Below are positions 1 to 8,773 of a stretch of DNA of 64,000 nucleotides, in pieces; the stretch's first letter is position 1, and each line of letters starts with the position of its first letter. Origin of the DNA: Gracilibacillus halotolerans (GTDB lineage: Bacteria; Bacillota; Bacilli; Bacillales; Amphibacillaceae); assembly GCF_014206945.1 (NCBI RefSeq), contig NZ_JACHON010000015.1, positions 1 to 64,000 of the forward strand, in the 5' to 3' direction. The position numbers and the translations under genes are program-made. Under the pieces are notes generated by a model. The model was not told the DNA's origin. It did not search any database and worked only from the letters and a program-made list of their open reading frames with translations.

Positions 1-70
1 TTGATAGGTTCGAGGTGGAAGCATGGTGACATGTGAAGCTGACGAATACTAATCGATCGAGGACTTATCT
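1..70 (+). rRNA. 23S ribosomal RNA, 3' end (partial)
   Basis: The first 70 bases match the conserved 3' end of Bacillus 23S rRNA, including the CTGACGAATACTAATCGATC segment and the closing GAGGACTTA. The 5' part lies outside the window. The exact 3' end is estimated from the family. No 5S gene follows. Confidence 0.93.
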
Positions 71-156
71 ATACTACAATGATTGTACGTTTTGAATACT
101 TGTCAAAAAAATCTTATCCAGTTTTCAGGGTATAATATATATAGTGAAGAAGATAG

Positions 157-195
157 AACAGGTGAGGAAATTGATTCCTTATACCTGTTTTTTTG
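157..195 (+). terminator. Rho-independent terminator of the rRNA operon
   Basis: AACAGGTGAGGAA pairs with TTCCTTATACCTGTT around a short loop, followed by a run of T. It lies where a 5S gene would normally sit and so ends the rRNA transcript about 90 bases after the 23S end. Confidence 0.8.
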
Positions 196-308
196 TTTTG
201 TGCTTAGGTTTAATCTATTGTTTGATTCTTTTAATATAATATAAATGGTGAATATACTACAAAAATGATAGAATAAATACGTGACAATGATAAGAAAATG
301 GTGAATTT

Positions 309-1934
309 ATGGCGAAATCAAACTTTTTAAGAGGAACTTTGCTACTAACAGTAGCAAGTTTTTTATCTAAATTTCTTGGTATGATATATGTTATTCCTTT
401 CACTAATTTAGTAGGGGAAACAGGAATGACCTTATATGGATATGCATATGGACCATATACAATATTTCTAAGCATATCAACAGTCGGTATTCCATTAGCT
501 GTATCTAAATTTGTGTCAAAGTATAACACATTAAATGATTATCATACTAGCTATCGAACATTTAAAATGTCAGTAATGATTATGTTCGCAACTGGTATAC
601 TAAGCTTTCTTGTTATGTTTTTCTCAGCAGATCTTATTGCAAAATGGACAATAGATGAGGGGACAAAGAATATTAGTATTGATGATGTGAAATATGTCAT
701 TCGAATGGTTAGTTTTTCTTTAATCATTATTCCGGGGATGGCAGTTATGAGGGGTTTTTTTCAAGGAAACCAATCTATGGAGCCGACAGCTGTATCTCAA
801 GTAATTGAGCAAATTGCACGGATAGTTTTTCTATTAGTTGTAGTGTTTATTATTATCCAATTAGCTGGAGGAGAGAGAGTTACTGCAGTAGGATGGGCAA
901 CATTCGCAGCTTTTATAGGTGGACTAGCGTCATGGATAGTGTTGCTATATTACTGGCGCAGCAGAAAAAGACACATTAATGAGAACTTAAAACGACAAAG
1001 AAAAATATATCAATATGAGACGAAAGATTTACTTAGAGAGCTTATAAGCTACTCAGGGGTATTTGTTTTTGTAGGTATGGCTATACCCTTATTTCAATTG
1101 GTAGATCAATTTACATTTAATCATGCAATGGTTGCTATCGGTCTAGCAGACGAAGCAGAGGTTGCCTACTCGATCTTTAATGTTCAGGGACATAAACTTA
1201 TTATTCTTCCTGTAACGATTGCTACAGGCCTTTCTTTGGCTTTATTACCTGAAATAACAAGTGCTTATAATAGTAAAGATAGTAAACGGGTAAAATTACT
1301 GATTAACCAAGCGTTACAAATCATAATGTTTTTTGTGTTACCTGCAGTCGTAGGGATCATGCTATTGTCAGATGAAATATACGGCGGTCTTTTTGGCTTG
1401 CAAAATATAGACATTGCTGGACCTTTACTTGCTTGGTATGCACCATCCGCATTAACGCTGGCTTTCTTTACGGTGACAGCATCAATTTTACAAGGTATCA
1501 ATGAGCAAAAATTTACGCTTATTAGCTTAGGGATAGGGATTCTTACGAAAGTATTACTTAATTCGATTATGATTCAAACGTTTGAGTCAAAAGGTGCGGT
1601 TATTTCTACGCTTATCGCGACATTAATAGCAAGCTTACTTAATATAAGTAGGATTCACAAGAAGATACCATTCCCGGTGAAGAAGTTATTCAAACTTTCT
1701 CTATTAATGCTTATCTTCACTGCTATAATGACTTTAGCTGTAATAATCGTAAAATGGATCTTCGGATTGATAATGGATTATGAAGAAGGAAGAATTGCTT
1801 CTCTATTTGTTGGTGTCATAGCAGCTTTAATTGGTGGAGGAATCTATCTTTATTTAGGTTATGCTTCTACACTGTTTGAAAGAATTACGGGAAGAAGAAT
1901 TGCTTTCGTTGATCGTCTTATAGGTAGAGAGTAA
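309..1934 (+). CDS. murJ: Lipid II flippase MurJ (YtgP), MVF/MATE-like exporter
   Basis: The protein of 541 residues is an integral membrane protein with about 14 hydrophobic segments and the N-terminal FLRGTLLLTVASFLSKFLGM pattern of the polysaccharide-biosynthesis flippase family. The length and sequence style match Bacillus YtgP, which serves as MurJ and moves undecaprenyl-linked peptidoglycan precursor across the membrane. The ATG is preceded by a weak GGTGA. The next gene begins only a few bases after the stop, so the two are probably co-transcribed. The function is assigned by family; some paralogues of this family (SpoVB, YkvU) act in sporulation, but this position beside the pseudouridine synthase fits YtgP. 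Confidence 0.88.
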   Translation: MAKSNFLRGTLLLTVASFLSKFLGMIYVIPFTNLVGETGMTLYGYAYGPYTIFLSISTVGIPLAVSKFVSKYNTLNDYHTSYRTFKMSVMIMFATGILSFLVMFFSADLIAKWTIDEGTKNISIDDVKYVIRMVSFSLIIIPGMAVMRGFFQGNQSMEPTAVSQVIEQIARIVFLLVVVFIIIQLAGGERVTAVGWATFAAFIGGLASWIVLLYYWRSRKRHINENLKRQRKIYQYETKDLLRELISYSGVFVFVGMAIPLFQLVDQFTFNHAMVAIGLADEAEVAYSIFNVQGHKLIILPVTIATGLSLALLPEITSAYNSKDSKRVKLLINQALQIIMFFVLPAVVGIMLLSDEIYGGLFGLQNIDIAGPLLAWYAPSALTLAFFTVTASILQGINEQKFTLISLGIGILTKVLLNSIMIQTFESKGAVISTLIATLIASLLNISRIHKKIPFPVKKLFKLSLLMLIFTAIMTLAVIIVKWIFGLIMDYEEGRIASLFVGVIAALIGGGIYLYLGYASTLFERITGRRIAFVDRLIGRE

Positions 1935-1937
1935 GGA

Positions 1938-2657
1938 GTGAGGAAGATTAGGCTGGATAAATTTTTGGCTAATATGGGTGTTGGTAGCCGGAAGGAAGTA
2001 AAAGATTTAATACGAAAAGGACTTGTTCGAATTAATGATGCGATTTATAAAAGCCCAAAGGCTACTGTTAATCCTAATGAAGATAAGGTTGAAGTTAACG
2101 GAGAACAAATCATATATAAGCCTTTTATCTATTTAATGTTAAATAAGCCAGCTGGTTATATTACAGCTACTGAGGATCGGGTACATAAAACGGTTTTAGA
2201 CCTAATTAGGGATGAGGATAAAGTTCTTGACCCGTTTCCTGTAGGGAGACTTGATAAAGACACAGAAGGCTTACTAATAATAACGAATGACGGAAAGTTG
2301 GCTCATCACCTCCTATCGCCAAATAAGGATATATTTAAGACATATATTGCTCACGTACAAAGGGATATAACAGAAGAAGACATTGAAGCATTTCAAAATG
2401 GACTCGAGCTGGATGATGGTTATCAAACAAAACCAGCTCTTTTAAAGTCTCTCGGAGATAAAAGAGTAGAAGTAAAGATAACGGAAGGGAAATTCCATCA
2501 AGTGAAAAGAATGTTTGAAGCCCGTGGAAATAAAGTTGTTTATTTAAAAAGAGTTAGCATGGGAGATTTGAACCTTGATGAGGAATTAAAACTTAGTGAA
2601 TATCGTGAATTAACTGACGAAGAATTAGCAATATTAAGAGAAGGATTTACTCAATAA
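1938..2657 (+). CDS. rsuA: 16S rRNA pseudouridine synthase, RsuA family
   Basis: This enzyme isomerises a specific uridine of small-subunit rRNA to pseudouridine. An N-terminal S4 RNA-binding domain (RLDKFLANMGVGSRKEV, residues 5-50) is followed by the catalytic domain with VGRLDKDTEGLLI, whose Asp is the catalytic residue of the RsuA/RluB/E/F group. It corresponds to Bacillus YtzG. The start is doubtful: the GTG used here overlaps its own AAGGAG, whereas an in-frame ATT at 1947 sits 8 bases after that AAGGAG and would give the family-typical (M)RLDKFLANMG start. It follows murJ by three bases. Confidence 0.88.
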   Translation: MRKIRLDKFLANMGVGSRKEVKDLIRKGLVRINDAIYKSPKATVNPNEDKVEVNGEQIIYKPFIYLMLNKPAGYITATEDRVHKTVLDLIRDEDKVLDPFPVGRLDKDTEGLLIITNDGKLAHHLLSPNKDIFKTYIAHVQRDITEEDIEAFQNGLELDDGYQTKPALLKSLGDKRVEVKITEGKFHQVKRMFEARGNKVVYLKRVSMGDLNLDEELKLSEYRELTDEELAILREGFTQ

Positions 2658-2688
2658 AAAACCAGTACGAACAAAGCATCATACTGGA
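2655..2688 (-). terminator. Terminator for ytzE
   Basis: Read on the minus strand, CCAGTA and TACTGG form a stem followed directly by six T. It lies just after the ytzE stop codon. Confidence 0.55.
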
Positions 2689-2711
2689 CAAGTAAGTTAC
2701 TTGCTATATTG

Positions 2712-2930
2712 TTATGATATTTTAACTTTTTTATTTGTGATTTCCCAACGCCCCCGATTTGGACTATTGACAAGCCCGTTATATTCGAGCAAGTGTAAGT
2801 CACGTTGAACAGTACGGTCTGTTATTCCAAATTCTTCTGCTATTTCACCCGTGGTAACTGTGCCTTTCTCTTTAATAAAGAAATAAACAGCTTTAACACG
2901 AGTCAGCATGCGGGTGGTTGATGGATTCAA
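2712..2930 (-). CDS. ytzE: Small DeoR-type HTH regulator YtzE
   Basis: This 72-residue protein consists almost only of a winged helix-turn-helix: MLTRVKAVYFFIKEKGTVTT, then EIAEEFGITDRTVQRDLHLL as the helix-turn-helix proper, and a short wing. It lacks the C-terminal sugar-phosphate sensing domain of full-length DeoR proteins, as does Bacillus YtzE. It is a single gene read against its neighbours, with a minus-strand terminator beyond its stop. Its targets cannot be read from the sequence. Confidence 0.82.
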   Translation of the reverse strand: MNPSTTRMLTRVKAVYFFIKEKGTVTTGEIAEEFGITDRTVQRDLHLLEYNGLVNSPNRGRWEITNKKVKIS

Positions 2931-3080
2931 AAAATCACTCCTTCAAATATAGCCTAACAATCAGTATATTCATGCTGTAATTTTATTTTACACTTTTTTG
3001 CTGGAGATTTCTATAAATTTATCTAATTTACAGACAATTTACACTATTTCACTAAATACTTAATAATAAAAGGTGATAAA

Positions 3081-3617
3081 ATGGTACACTTCTTTATAGC
3101 TATACCCGTTACAAAAGATATCAAACGATTAGCAACGCCCATCCAACAAGAGTTAAAAAGGGAACAACAGCATAAAGTTTATGTTCATCCGGATGATTTG
3201 CATATTACGGTCCACTTCTTCGGTGAATTAGAAGAAGTGAAGGTTCGAGCGTTAGCTAAATCTCTTCAAGAAGCGATAAGCATCCGTCCTTTCACTTTGA
3301 ATATTGGGGAACTACATTTTTTTGGAGAACAACAAAAGCCTAGTGTAGTATGGCTTGGCGTAGAAGAACATCCTACACTTACCAAATTGTATGACTTTAC
3401 TCAGAGGATTATTAAAGAAAATGGATTAGCTGCAGACAATAAAAATTATCGTCCACATATAACACTTGCAAAAAAGTGGAAACAGGATGCATCTGCTTTT
3501 AATATGCCAAATGAGCCTATACCTAATACACCAATGCAAGTGGATGAGATGGTAATATATAAAATACACCCGAAAAATGAACCCAAATATGAGGCTGTCT
3601 TTCATATTAAAATGTGA
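3081..3617 (+). CDS. thpR: RNA 2',3'-cyclic 3'-phosphodiesterase ThpR (LigT/YtlP)
   Basis: A 2H phosphoesterase of 178 residues. The two catalytic HxTx motifs are visible: HITV at residues 41-44 and HITL at 126-129. The family opens 2',3'-cyclic phosphate ends of RNA and was first described as a 2'-5' RNA ligase. The ATG follows AAAGGTGATAAA. It stands 9 bases before the next gene, so thpR and ytlQ form an operon as in B. subtilis (ytlP-ytlQ). Confidence 0.9.
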   Translation: MVHFFIAIPVTKDIKRLATPIQQELKREQQHKVYVHPDDLHITVHFFGELEEVKVRALAKSLQEAISIRPFTLNIGELHFFGEQQKPSVVWLGVEEHPTLTKLYDFTQRIIKENGLAADNKNYRPHITLAKKWKQDASAFNMPNEPIPNTPMQVDEMVIYKIHPKNEPKYEAVFHIKM

Positions 3618-3626
3618 GGTGAGGAA

Positions 3627-4535
3627 ATGGCTCAATTAATCAAACTGGAAAATTACATATCACGTTATGAGCGTGATATCTATCATTATCCTGGTCACTA
3701 TATACGGTTAAAACAAGAAAACTGGACCAAACTTCATCAATATTGGCAAGAACATCGTACGTACGGAATAGATGAAAAAAATGACGAACTGAATTCCTCA
3801 ACTAATTACTCTCGGTGGAAATCTTTTTTTAATAAACGTGAAGAAATAGAGGATATGGAAGATCGTTCGGATAAATTTATACCGAACACGTTAGACGAAT
3901 TAAAGAAATATTATTTAGATTCATTACTGCCATTCCAATTAAAGTGGGCAACCTCCACAGTAGATAAAATGTCTTTTTTCGATAAAGCCTATCAAAGGAA
4001 TGAATTATTAAAATTTTTCCTGCAAAGATTACCCGATACGTTTCTTGTTATGTTTATGCCTATTTTTAAAATCAAGAAATCTATAGTAGAAGCAGATATT
4101 ATTATTATTCATCCTGTTGGGATCGACATCGTTAAGGTGGTAAATCTAGCACCCCAGAAAGCTTTAATTGTAGAAGATAGTCGAACATGGTATACCGAGG
4201 AAGACAATATACAGACAAAGTTATTAAGTCCGCTTATAAGCGTAAATAGGACGGAGAAAATTGTCCAAAGTATTCTCGCTAGTCATGATTTGGATTTTCC
4301 AATCAAAAAGGTTCTGATTTCGTTTGATAATACAATCGAATTTCGTACAGAGCCTTATAATACTGAAATTGTAGATCAAACGAATATAGAAGGATGGGTA
4401 AAACAGAAACAAAAATTTGTTTCGCCTTTAAAACGTGATCAATTAAAAGCAGCTGAATCGATATTACATCAGTGTGATACAGTGTCTGTCTCAAGGCCAG
4501 AGTGGAATCAAGATAGTGAATCTGATTGGGAATAA
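3627..4535 (+). CDS. ytlQ: YtlQ-like protein of unknown function, NERD-like core
   Basis: A soluble protein of 302 residues without a signal peptide. Position and size match B. subtilis YtlQ, which follows the LigT gene. A central segment (about residues 140-215: SIVEADIIIIHPVGIDIVKV and onward) has the alternating hydrophobic pattern of nuclease-related (NERD) domains, but the usual catalytic residues cannot be confirmed by eye. Translation probably depends on GTGAGG upstream of the ATG. Function unknown. Confidence 0.72.
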   Translation: MAQLIKLENYISRYERDIYHYPGHYIRLKQENWTKLHQYWQEHRTYGIDEKNDELNSSTNYSRWKSFFNKREEIEDMEDRSDKFIPNTLDELKKYYLDSLLPFQLKWATSTVDKMSFFDKAYQRNELLKFFLQRLPDTFLVMFMPIFKIKKSIVEADIIIIHPVGIDIVKVVNLAPQKALIVEDSRTWYTEEDNIQTKLLSPLISVNRTEKIVQSILASHDLDFPIKKVLISFDNTIEFRTEPYNTEIVDQTNIEGWVKQKQKFVSPLKRDQLKAAESILHQCDTVSVSRPEWNQDSESDWE

Positions 4536-4736
4536 TATTGCTATTTCGACATAGAATCTAAGAAAATATAAAAATACTAAACAAATTTGTCATTTTTTCT
4601 TGAAATTCACCCTCGATTTGCGGTAATCTAGTAGTACTATTTCTTTTTTATAAATTCATACATTATGTAAGAAAATATATATCGAACGGTTAACGTTTTT
4701 GACGATTGAAACAATGCAAGAATGGAGGGTGACGAG

Positions 4737-5540
4737 TTGGAACATATTTTAGGAAAAGATTGGGTTATACAATCGGCTGGCGGTGCTACTGGGACTGCTT
4801 ATTATGCACAATCCGAATATAAAAGGTTGTTTTTGAAACGGAACTCTTCTCCATTCCTTGCAGTGTTATCAGCACAAGGTATTGTACCTAAGTTAGTATG
4901 GACAAAACGTTTGGAAAATGGTGATGTCGTTACAGCTCAAGAATGGCTTGAGGGTAAAGCATTAAATGTTGAGGAAATGCAGCATCCGAAAGTTGCTCAT
5001 CTATTAAGTAAAATTCATCATTCTACGGAATTATTAGATATGTTATTACGAATTGAAAAAAGAACGATAACTCCAATCGATACATTAACACATGTAAAAT
5101 ACTTAGTGAATAAAACCAATTCTGCTAAACACTCTATTATCATACACAAGACATTACAATACCTACAGTCACGCTTACCTGAAATCCAATATGATCGACT
5201 CGTAGTTTGCCATTGTGATTTAAACCACCACAATTGGATGCTTTCCAATCATGGTGAATTGTATTTAATTGACTGGGATAACGCTAGAGTAGGAGATCCA
5301 GCAATGGATATTGGAAGAATTCTTCAATCTTATATTCCCAAAGAGGATTGGGAACAGTGGCTATCTAAATATGGTATTGAGAATAGTACGTATTTAATGA
5401 AAAGAATGCATTGGCATTTGTTAGTCGATGAGATCGTGAATTTTGTTTACTATCTACGGAACGGTCTACATAAATCTGCCAATGACCATCTCCAACAAAT
5501 TATTCAACTTCATCAACAAATTGAGGAGTGGAATCTTTAA
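4737..5540 (+). CDS. ytmP: YtmP, aminoglycoside/choline-kinase-fold phosphotransferase
   Basis: A small-molecule kinase-like protein of 267 residues. The kinase catalytic loop VVCHCDLNHHNW and the metal-binding LIDWDNARVGDPAMDIG are intact. The family (APH/choline kinase) phosphorylates hydroxyl groups of small molecules; the YtmP substrate is not known. The start chosen is TTG at 4737, because GGAGGGTGA lies 4 bases upstream and the resulting (M)EHILGKDW matches the family N-terminus. An ATG at 4722 is in frame but overlaps the ribosome binding site. The 3' end overlaps convergent ytzH by 41 bases. Confidence 0.87.
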   Translation: MEHILGKDWVIQSAGGATGTAYYAQSEYKRLFLKRNSSPFLAVLSAQGIVPKLVWTKRLENGDVVTAQEWLEGKALNVEEMQHPKVAHLLSKIHHSTELLDMLLRIEKRTITPIDTLTHVKYLVNKTNSAKHSIIIHKTLQYLQSRLPEIQYDRLVVCHCDLNHHNWMLSNHGELYLIDWDNARVGDPAMDIGRILQSYIPKEDWEQWLSKYGIENSTYLMKRMHWHLLVDEIVNFVYYLRNGLHKSANDHLQQIIQLHQQIEEWNL

Positions 5541-5805
5541 TAGACATAGCCCACTTCTCTAAATCATTTTGATAGGTATGAATATGCATGTCGATATCAG
5601 TACTAGACATTCCATCTTTTGCGTATCGGTCCATTGCCTGCGTATGAGCGGCAAGAGCTGATTGGTTAAAAGATGGATGATTTTTTATGACAGTTATTAG
5701 CCGAGAAATTTGTTCACACTCTTCGGTACTTCCAGAACATTCTTCAGCATGTAAGCTAATTAAATCATATAGTAATCCTAATTGATCCTTTGTTGTTAAG
5801 GACAT
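5500..5805 (-). CDS. ytzH: YtzH-like small protein
   Basis: A soluble helical protein of 101 residues, in the position of B. subtilis ytzH between ytmP and trmB. The start is set at the ATG giving MSLTTKDQLG because AAAAGGAG lies 9 bases before it; an upstream GTG would overlap that site. The gene overlaps the 3' end of ytmP by 41 bases tail to tail. No function is known for the family. Confidence 0.77.
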   Translation of the reverse strand: MSLTTKDQLGLLYDLISLHAEECSGSTEECEQISRLITVIKNHPSFNQSALAAHTQAMDRYAKDGMSSTDIDMHIHTYQNDLEKWAMSIKDSTPQFVDEVE

Positions 5806-5901
5806 CTGAACCACTCCTTTTCCTTATATTTTTCGCAAATTGTGCAAAAATATACAGGAGTGAGCAAAATATAAACTTGTACGAAATAAAAGGAGAAAGT
5901 A

Positions 5902-6543
5902 ATTAAGCGTGTACGACATAAACCTTGGGCGGACGACTATATAAAGGAACATTCCAATATTGTGGTGAGTAACCCAAGTGAGAATAAAGGTAACTGGAGC
6001 GATATTTTTAAAAATGAAGCTCCAATTCATTTAGAAATAGGGTCTGGAAAAGGCCAATTTGTTGCTGGTATGGCTCAACAATTCCCGGATGTTAATTTTG
6101 TCGGTGTAGAAGTAGTAAAGAGCGTAATCGTAACGACGATTGATAAAGTAAGGGAAAGTGAAAGGGAAAATATTAGGCTACTGAATGAAAATGCAGAGGA
6201 TTTAGACGAAATATTTGCATCAGGAGAAATATCTGCCATTTATCTAAACTTTTCTGATCCGTGGCCAAAGAATCGACATGAAAAACGTCGTTTGACATAC
6301 AAGTCATTTTTAGAAAAATATAAGAAAATCCTTAAAGATGATGGAAAAATCATTCTTAAAACGGATAATCGAGGATTGTTCGAATACTCCCTAGCAAGTT
6401 TCTCACAATTTGGATTAATTATTGAGGAAGTATCCCTTGATTTGCATGCATTAGATGACCCAACTAATGTACAAACAGAGTACGAAGAAAAGTTCTCAAA
6501 AAAGGGACAACCTATTTATCGTTGTATCGCTAGAGTAAATTAA
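5902..6543 (+). CDS. trmB: tRNA (guanine-N7-)-methyltransferase TrmB
   Basis: This SAM-dependent enzyme makes m7G46 in tRNA. The SAM-binding IHLEIGSGKGQF and the family signature NFSDPWPKNRHEKRRL are present, as are FKTD-like ILKTDNRGLFEY and the C-terminal TEYEEKF. The family's conserved N-terminus xRxRHKPWADDY is encoded upstream of the first GTG (5962). Between the in-frame stop at 5887 and this segment there is no ATG, GTG or TTG; the only near-cognate codon is ATT at 5902, with AAAGGAG 6 bases before it. I therefore place the start at ATT. The fallback start at 5962 would remove about 20 conserved residues. Confidence 0.88.
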   Translation: MKRVRHKPWADDYIKEHSNIVVSNPSENKGNWSDIFKNEAPIHLEIGSGKGQFVAGMAQQFPDVNFVGVEVVKSVIVTTIDKVRESERENIRLLNENAEDLDEIFASGEISAIYLNFSDPWPKNRHEKRRLTYKSFLEKYKKILKDDGKIILKTDNRGLFEYSLASFSQFGLIIEEVSLDLHALDDPTNVQTEYEEKFSKKGQPIYRCIARVN

Positions 6544-6563
6544 CGATGTAAACCTAACATGAA

Positions 6564-6611
6564 AAAAAGAGTTGTTAACGTATCTTTAACAGAGGCGTTT
6601 ACAACTCTTTT
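6564..6611. terminator. Bidirectional terminator between trmB and ytzB
   Basis: AAAAGAGTTGTTAACG pairs with CGTTTACAACTCTTTT, with A-rich and T-rich flanks on either side, so it can serve both converging genes. Confidence 0.8.
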
Positions 6612-6629
6612 ACTATGTAGAGAGACAAT

Positions 6630-6953
6630 TTATACGTTCTCTATATGAGAAGGGAAAAATTCAAGTATCGTTCCTGTATGTGCATCTACATAGAATTCGT
6701 AAGGAGTGTCTTGTTTATTTGAACGTTTCGTCACTCCACCGTGATAAATGGTGTAGTTCAATCCATTTTTGTTGAAATCTCTTGGCTTCATATAAATCCA
6801 TGAACCACTAACCGTAAATTTCTCACTAAGCATATCGCGAATCGATTTCAAAGCCTTTTCTGGTGATACATGCTCTCTTTCCTTGATTGATCTTCCTGCA
6901 AGCAATCCTGCTCCAAAACAAACTAACCCAAGAAGCACCCATCTTTTTTTCAT
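6630..6953 (-). CDS. ytzB: YtzB-like membrane-anchored PepSY-type protein
   Basis: A 107-residue protein with an N-terminal hydrophobic anchor (WVLLGLVCFGAGLLAG) preceded by MKKR. The rest resembles a PepSY-like domain: SPEKALKSIRDMLSEKF and the closing YEFYVDAHTGTILEFF. The latter is the typical PepSY strand-turn-strand. Such domains are often extracytoplasmic and are thought to restrain peptidases. It is read towards trmB. Match to B. subtilis YtzB rests on position and size. Confidence 0.75.
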   Translation of the reverse strand: MKKRWVLLGLVCFGAGLLAGRSIKEREHVSPEKALKSIRDMLSEKFTVSGSWIYMKPRDFNKNGLNYTIYHGGVTKRSNKQDTPYEFYVDAHTGTILEFFPSHIENV

Positions 6954-7102
6954 TTCCTACACCTCTGTCTATTTCGAATATGTTCTATTTCCATCATAAG
7001 AATAAAAGGTAGTTGAAATCAAGTAATTCACTACATGCATTCGTCTTTGTTTTCGAATTTCGTCGTGTTATAGTTAAGGAAAAGAAGGGAAGGATAGAAG
7101 TA

Positions 7103-8170
7103 ATGAATCATGAGACTTTAGAGCTTTTTAGAACTTTAACAGAGCTACCAGGGGCACCTGGTAATGAACATGCAGTGCGTAATTTTATGAAAAATGAACT
7201 TGCAGAATACGCAGATGAAGTAATTCAAGACCGACTTGGTGGAGTCTTCGGTGTAAAAAGAGGAAAAGGACCGAAAGTTCTAGTTGCCGGGCATATGGAC
7301 GAAGTTGCTTTTATGGTAACGCAAATCACAGATAATGGTATGATTCGTTTTCAACCATTAGGTGGTTGGTGGTCCCAAGTTTTACTCGCACAACGTGTAG
7401 AAATACTAACAGGTGAGAAATCTGTAATTGGTGTAATAGGTTCCATACCTCCACATAATCTTACTCAAAGTGATCGAACAAAACCAATGAAAATAGAAAA
7501 TATGTTAATTGATATTGGAGCAGATAATAAGGAAGATGCGGAACAAATGGGTATTAAGCCTGGCCAATCTATTTTACCTGTTTCTCCATTTACTCCGATG
7601 ACAAATCCTAAAAAAATTATGGCAAAGGCTTGGGATAACCGTTATGGTTGTGGACTTGCAATTGAATTATTAAAGGAAGTACAGAATGAACAACTTCCAA
7701 ACGAACTATATTCAGGAGCGACTGTTCAAGAAGAAGTAGGACTTAGAGGAGCAAAAACAGCTGCTAATATGATTCAACCAGACATTTTTTATGCGTTGGA
7801 TGCTTCACCGGCTAATGATATGGCAGGTAGCAAAAAAGAATTTGGACAGCTAGGTAAAGGTGCGTTATTACGTATCTTTGATCGAACTATGATTACACAT
7901 CGTGGCATTCGAGAATTTGTTCTACAAACAGCGGAGGACAACGACATACCTTATCAATATTTTGTTTCTCAAGGTGGGACAGATGCAGGAAGTGTTCACG
8001 TAAGTAACCAAGGTGTACCATCTGCAGTAATTGGCATCTGCTCAAGATATATTCATACCCATGCTTCTATTATACATGTGGATGATTATGCAGCTGCGAA
8101 AGAATTACTTGTGAAACTTGTAAGAAATACGGATGAAACAACGGTACAAACAATTAGAAATAACGGATAA
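7103..8170 (+). CDS. ytoP: M42 family metallo-aminopeptidase (YtoP)
   Basis: A tetrahedral-type (PepA/TET) zinc or cobalt aminopeptidase of 355 residues, acting on oligopeptides in the cytosol. Metal ligands and catalytic residues are visible in [10 protein letters not shown] (H64, D66), [12 protein letters not shown], the EEVGLRGA pair of glutamates, FYALDASPA and [10 protein letters not shown]. The ATG at 7103 follows GGGAAGGATAGAAGTA; the longer upstream reading is not supported. The DUF84 gene follows 13 bases downstream, suggesting co-transcription. Confidence 0.88.
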   Translation: MNHETLELFRTLTELPGAPGNEHAVRNFMKNELAEYADEVIQDRLGGVFGVKRGKGPKVLVAGHMDEVAFMVTQITDNGMIRFQPLGGWWSQVLLAQRVEILTGEKSVIGVIGSIPPHNLTQSDRTKPMKIENMLIDIGADNKEDAEQMGIKPGQSILPVSPFTPMTNPKKIMAKAWDNRYGCGLAIELLKEVQNEQLPNELYSGATVQEEVGLRGAKTAANMIQPDIFYALDASPANDMAGSKKEFGQLGKGALLRIFDRTMITHRGIREFVLQTAEDNDIPYQYFVSQGGTDAGSVHVSNQGVPSAVIGICSRYIHTHASIIHVDDYAAAKELLVKLVRNTDETTVQTIRNNG

Positions 8171-8183
8171 GGGATTCGGTAAC

Positions 8184-8693
8184 ATGGTTATTATAGTTGG
8201 TTCTCTCAATAAGGCGAAAATAGAAGCCGTAAAGACCGTTTTTCCTGAAGACGATATTCAAGCACTTGATATAGATTCTAGGGTCAGCAGTCAGCCTAAA
8301 AGTGATGATGAAACAAGACAGGGTGCAATTAATCGTGCGATTGCTTGTCAAACAGAAAGCACGTATGGAATTGGATTAGAAGGCGGTGTGTATCAGCAAG
8401 GCGACAGTTGGTACCTATGTAGCTGGGGTGCATTAAAAACACCAGCTGATAACATATTTGTAGCAGGTGGCGCTAGAATACCATTACCTAGTACCATTAG
8501 TGATGAAATCATAAATGGTAAAGAACTCGGAGTTATGATGGAAGAGCTAATGAATAAAGAGACGATTCGCCAGCATGAAGGAACTGTTGGTGTGTTATCG
8601 AATAATTTAGTAAATAGAAAATCTATGTTTGTTGAAATTGTTAAATTGTTGAGAGGTCAAATGGAATTCCAACAATCAATGAAGCAATTGTAA
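8184..8693 (+). CDS. DUF84 family NTPase (inosine/xanthosine triphosphatase-like)
   Basis: A 169-residue protein beginning MVIIVGSLNKAKIEAV, the nucleotide-binding start shared with YjjX/ITPase-like enzymes, followed by SSQPKSDDETRQGAINRA and YGIGLEGGV. The E. coli relative YjjX hydrolyses ITP and XTP, so a house-cleaning role is likely. The ATG at 8184 gives the family N-terminus; an ATG 51 bases upstream would lie inside ytoP. The ribosome binding site (AAGGG) is weak. Confidence 0.82.
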   Translation: MVIIVGSLNKAKIEAVKTVFPEDDIQALDIDSRVSSQPKSDDETRQGAINRAIACQTESTYGIGLEGGVYQQGDSWYLCSWGALKTPADNIFVAGGARIPLPSTISDEIINGKELGVMMEELMNKETIRQHEGTVGVLSNNLVNRKSMFVEIVKLLRGQMEFQQSMKQL

Positions 8694-8773
8694 AAAGTTA
8701 CCTTGTTTTTCGAAAAAAAAATAGTATGATAGTAAAAGGGAAAATAGGTCTAATTAATCAGGAGGATAATGTA

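Noticed and set aside
70-300. tRNA or 5S genes after the 23S rRNA
   Set aside because: No cloverleaf or 5S core sequence is visible before the murJ start.
7013-7102. Upstream extension of the M42 peptidase
   Set aside because: The 30 extra residues do not match the family start, and GGGAAGGA stands before ATG 7103.
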